Origin: an uncultured Lachnospiraceae bacterium
Lineage (GTDB): Bacteria > Bacillota > Clostridia > Lachnospirales > Lachnospiraceae
Assembly (NCBI GenBank): GCA_902473545.1
Contig: CABRSG010000118.1
Coordinates: 1 to 7,199 of the forward strand
Reading direction: 5' to 3'
DNA: 7,199 bases
Position 1 is the stretch's first letter, and each line of letters starts with the position of its first letter. The position numbers were made by a program, and so were the translations under genes. Shown here piece by piece: positions 5,871 through 7,199 of the stretch. Under the pieces are notes generated by a model. The model was not told where the DNA came from. It saw nothing but the letters and a program-made list of their open reading frames with translations, and did no database searches.

Positions 5871-5899
5871 TTGACAAAAAAATACATAATTGATAAAAT
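5871..5899 (+). promoter_or_regulatory. Strong extended -10 promoter of the ilvN-ilvC operon
   Basis: A perfect -35 TTGACA (5871-5876) is followed after 17 bases by TAAAAT (5894-5899), with TGA just before the -10 forming an extended element. Transcription should start near 5906, giving a leader of about 39 nt before the GTG at 5945. No room remains for a T-box riboswitch between promoter and gene. Confidence 0.87.
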
Positions 5900-5930
5900 T
5901 AAAGAAATATGCATCTGCATGGTTTTTGTA

Positions 5931-5936
5931 AAGGAG
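5931..5936 (+). promoter_or_regulatory. ilvN: Ribosome binding site that sets the GTG start of ilvN
   Basis: AAGGAG lies 8 bases before the GTG at 5945, an ideal distance. The longer reading from the ATG at 5909 would begin within a few bases of the predicted transcript start, would lack a ribosome binding site, and would add 12 residues not expected in IlvN. Confidence 0.88.
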
Positions 5937-5944
5937 TGAAAAAA

Positions 5945-6442
5945 GTGAAGCAGAGAGTTTTATCTATGTTAGTAGACAATACCTCCGGTGTCCTCAGCCG
6001 AGTGTCGGGACTGTTTAGCCGGAGAGGCTATAATATTGACAGTTTGACGGTGGGAGAAACGGCGGATCCGCGGTATTCCCGCATGACGGTAGTTGTCAGT
6101 GGAGATGAACAGATTCTCGACCAGATTGTCAAGCAGCTGGCCAAGCTGATCGACGTGGTCGATATCAAAACGCTGAAAGCGGGAGAGAGTGTCAACCGTG
6201 AGCTTATCATGGTGAAGGTGCGCGCGGAGGCGAAGGACCGTCAGGGAATCAATGCCATCTGCGATATCTTCCGTGCGAAGGTAGTAGACGTGGCGAAGGA
6301 TTCCATGATCATCGAGCTGACGGGTGATCAGCGCAAGCTGGAGGCGTTCCTTGAACTGATGAACGATTATGAGATTCTTGAGCTGGCCAGAACCGGCATC
6401 ACCGGGCTGTCCAGGGGTGCGGAGGACGTGCGGTATCTGTAG
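5945..6442 (+). CDS. ilvN: Acetolactate synthase small (regulatory) subunit
   Basis: The 165-residue protein aligns by eye along its whole length with IlvH/IlvN. It has an N-terminal ACT domain (about residues 4-76; LSMLVDNTSGVLSRVSGLFS and RGYNIDSLTV) and a C-terminal small-subunit domain (about 85-157; IFRAKVVDVAKDS, ending TGITGLSRG). It binds the catalytic subunit IlvB in the cytoplasm and raises its activity, and it carries valine feedback inhibition in the first step of valine, leucine and isoleucine synthesis. Asn12, Gly15 and Asn30 match the E. coli IlvH positions 11, 14 and 29, where changes relieve valine inhibition, so this subunit is predicted to be feedback-sensitive. The GTG start is set by AAGGAG at 5931 and gives the family's usual length. 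It is the first gene of its transcript; ilvB is not upstream. ilvC follows after 147 bases with no clear promoter between. The symbol ilvH would serve equally. Confidence 0.95.
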   Translation: MKQRVLSMLVDNTSGVLSRVSGLFSRRGYNIDSLTVGETADPRYSRMTVVVSGDEQILDQIVKQLAKLIDVVDIKTLKAGESVNRELIMVKVRAEAKDRQGINAICDIFRAKVVDVAKDSMIIELTGDQRKLEAFLELMNDYEILELARTGITGLSRGAEDVRYL

Positions 6443-6454
6443 CGGAGGAAACGG

Positions 6455-6471
6455 CAGATGCGCGGCATCTG
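6455..6471 (+). other. Hairpin in the ilvN-ilvC spacer enclosing a mini-ORF start codon
   Basis: CAGATGC (6455-6461) and GCATCTG (6465-6471) form a perfect 7-bp stem with a 3-base loop. No T-tract follows. The ATG at 6458-6460, preceded by GGAGGAAA at 6444-6451, lies inside the left arm, so the stem could mask that start. The structure is seen directly; its role is inference. Confidence 0.5.
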
Positions 6472-6505
6472 TAAGAGATGCGCGAAAAAGCTGCAGCGGC
6501 GCTGA
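6458..6505 (+). other. Candidate 15-residue mini-ORF between ilvN and ilvC
   Basis: An ATG with a strong ribosome binding site (GGAGGAAA, 6444-6451, 6 bases before it) opens a frame coding MRGICKRCAKKLQRR and stopping at TGA (6503-6505). The stop lies at the end of a short GC-rich stem, directly before six T. That layout recalls attenuator leader peptides. However, the peptide has only one Ile, one Leu and no Val, unlike known branched-chain leader peptides, and is instead Arg/Lys-rich with a CxxC-like pair. It may be chance. Confidence 0.2.
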
Positions 6506-6511
6506 TTTTTT
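6494..6511 (+). terminator. Weak terminator- or attenuator-like element in the ilvN-ilvC spacer
   Basis: CAGC (6494-6497) can pair with GCTG (6501-6504) around GGC, followed by A and six T (6506-6511). Four base pairs make a weak terminator. CGCTG (6500-6504) can instead pair across the T-tract with CAGCG (6515-6519), and TGTGC/GCACA (6511-6515/6520-6524) forms a third stem. The choices are mutually exclusive, as in attenuators, but no regulatory ligand is apparent. Partial termination here would lower ilvC relative to ilvN. Confidence 0.3.
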
Positions 6512-6543
6512 GTGCAGCGGCACACAAATAGTTTGTATGCTGG

Positions 6544-6557
6544 AGGTATTTTTACCT
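6544..6557 (+). other. Small inverted repeat before the ilvC ribosome binding site
   Basis: AGGTA (6544-6548) and TACCT (6553-6557) pair around a TTTT loop, about 18 bases before the ilvC ribosome binding site GGAGGAG (6575-6581). It could be an RNA processing or stability element, or chance. It is not followed by a T-tract. Confidence 0.2.
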
Positions 6558-6589
6558 TTAACAAATATATTTATGGAGGAGAAGAAAAA

Positions 6590-7199
6590 ATGGAAGCGAA
6601 TATTTATTATCAGGAGGATTGCAACCTGTCACTGCTGGAAGGCAAGACGATCGCGATCATCGGTTACGGAAGCCAGGGACATGCTCATGCGCTGAATGCA
6701 AAAGAGTCCGGCTGTCATGTGATCATTGGTCTGTACGAGGGAAGCCGTTCCTGGAAAAAGGCAGAGGAACAGGGTTTTGAAGTATATACCGCAGCGGAGG
6801 CTGCCAAAAAAGCGGATATCATTATGATCCTGATCAACGATGAGAAGCAGGCTGCAATGTACAAGAAAGACATCGAGCCGAACCTGGAGGAGGGCAACAT
6901 GCTGATGTTTGCTCACGGCTTCAACATTCACTTTGGCTGTATCGTACCGCCTGCAAACGTAGACGTTACCATGATCGCACCGAAGGGACCGGGTCACACC
7001 GTAAGAAGCGAATATCAGGCTGGCAAGGGTGTTCCGTGTCTGGTAGCGGTACACCAGGATGCAACCGGCAAGGCGCTGGATAAGGCTCTGGCATATGCGC
7101 TGGCCATCGGCGGAGCGCGTGCAGGCGTTCTTGAGACTACCTTCCGCACCGAGACCGAGACCGATCTGTTTGGTGAGCAGGCAGTGCTCTGCGGCGGCG
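6590..7199 (+). CDS. ilvC: Ketol-acid reductoisomerase, N-terminal part (3' end outside window)
   Basis: The reading frame is open from the ATG at 6590 to the window edge, giving the first 203 residues. The enzyme converts 2-acetolactate (or 2-aceto-2-hydroxybutyrate) to the dihydroxy acid with Mg2+ and NAD(P)H, the step after acetolactate synthase. The Rossmann domain carries GYGSQG (residues 25-30), then the cofactor loop GLYEGSRSW (47-55), FAHGFNIHF (107-115) with His109, and APKGPGH (130-136) with Lys132. The start of the catalytic domain shows TETETDLFGEQ (187-197), where Asp192 and Glu196 should bind the metals. It looks like the short class I form. Ser52 and Ser54 in the loop suggest NADPH use, although Tyr49 stands where many family members have Arg. 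GGAGGAG 8 bases upstream fixes the start. The gene is probably co-transcribed with ilvN. Confidence 0.97.
   Translation, partial: MEANIYYQEDCNLSLLEGKTIAIIGYGSQGHAHALNAKESGCHVIIGLYEGSRSWKKAEEQGFEVYTAAEAAKKADIIMILINDEKQAAMYKKDIEPNLEEGNMLMFAHGFNIHFGCIVPPANVDVTMIAPKGPGHTVRSEYQAGKGVPCLVAVHQDATGKALDKALAYALAIGGARAGVLETTFRTETETDLFGEQAVLCGG

Noticed and set aside
5909..5944. An upstream ATG that would extend IlvN by 12 residues
   Set aside because: It lies about 3 bases from the predicted transcript start without a ribosome binding site. The GTG at 5945 has an ideal AAGGAG and gives the normal length.
5969..6523. A 184-codon open frame on the - strand opposite ilvN
   Set aside because: ilvN is unambiguous along this stretch. 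The antisense frame shows no family resemblance.
5900..6589. A T-box riboswitch for branched-chain amino acids
   Set aside because: The leader before ilvN is only about 39 nt, and no T-box sequence or specifier-loop structure was seen there or in the ilvN-ilvC spacer.

Overview
The window looks like a chromosomal segment of a gut-type Clostridia bacterium, most likely Lachnospiraceae. This rests on moderate GC content, strong AAGGAG-type ribosome binding sites, sigma-A-like promoters, Gram-positive export signals, and proteins (DegV, a C39-like peptidase, a twin-CBS protein, an ilvN-ilvC pair) that I associate with that family. The genus cannot be fixed from the sequence alone. All seven complete or partial large genes lie on the + strand. 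I see no mobile element, CRISPR array, rRNA or tRNA, and no gene-free stretch longer than about 155 bases.

Layout. (1) Bases 1-965 hold the 3' end of a solute-binding protein of the ABC-transporter type, ending in an LPATA / hydrophobic / lysine tail that resembles a sortase sorting signal or a C-terminal membrane anchor. (2) A well-formed promoter, preceded by a short inverted repeat and overlapped by a CodY-box-like sequence, drives a small secreted protein with two OB-fold-like repeats (1100-1840). A strong hairpin terminator follows. (3) An MFS transporter (1928-3163) sits just behind that terminator with no visible promoter of its own. (4) A promoter overlapping the MFS stop codon drives a DegV/FakB-type fatty-acid-binding protein (3257-4099). 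This is followed 12 bases later by a secreted C39-like cysteine peptidase (4112-5251) with a 15-residue tandem repeat in its acidic linker. (5) A consensus-like promoter drives a monocistronic twin-CBS protein (5407-5832), whose terminator hairpin encloses its own stop codon. (6) A near-consensus extended -10 promoter starts the branched-chain amino acid operon: ilvN (GTG start at 5945) and then ilvC (6590, running off the window).

How the genes work together. Only ilvN and ilvC are clearly one pathway. IlvN is the regulatory subunit that sets valine feedback on acetolactate synthase, and IlvC makes the next reaction's product. The catalytic subunit ilvB is not adjacent upstream, so it must lie downstream or elsewhere. 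DegV and the C39-like protein probably share a transcript, but their functional link is unknown. The other genes look like independent housekeeping or surface functions.

I did not find a convincing new multi-gene system. The most useful leads are regulatory or architectural: the LPATA tail of the binding protein, the compound operator region at 1023-1065, and the ilvN-ilvC spacer with a 15-codon mini-ORF, stacked hairpins and a T-tract.
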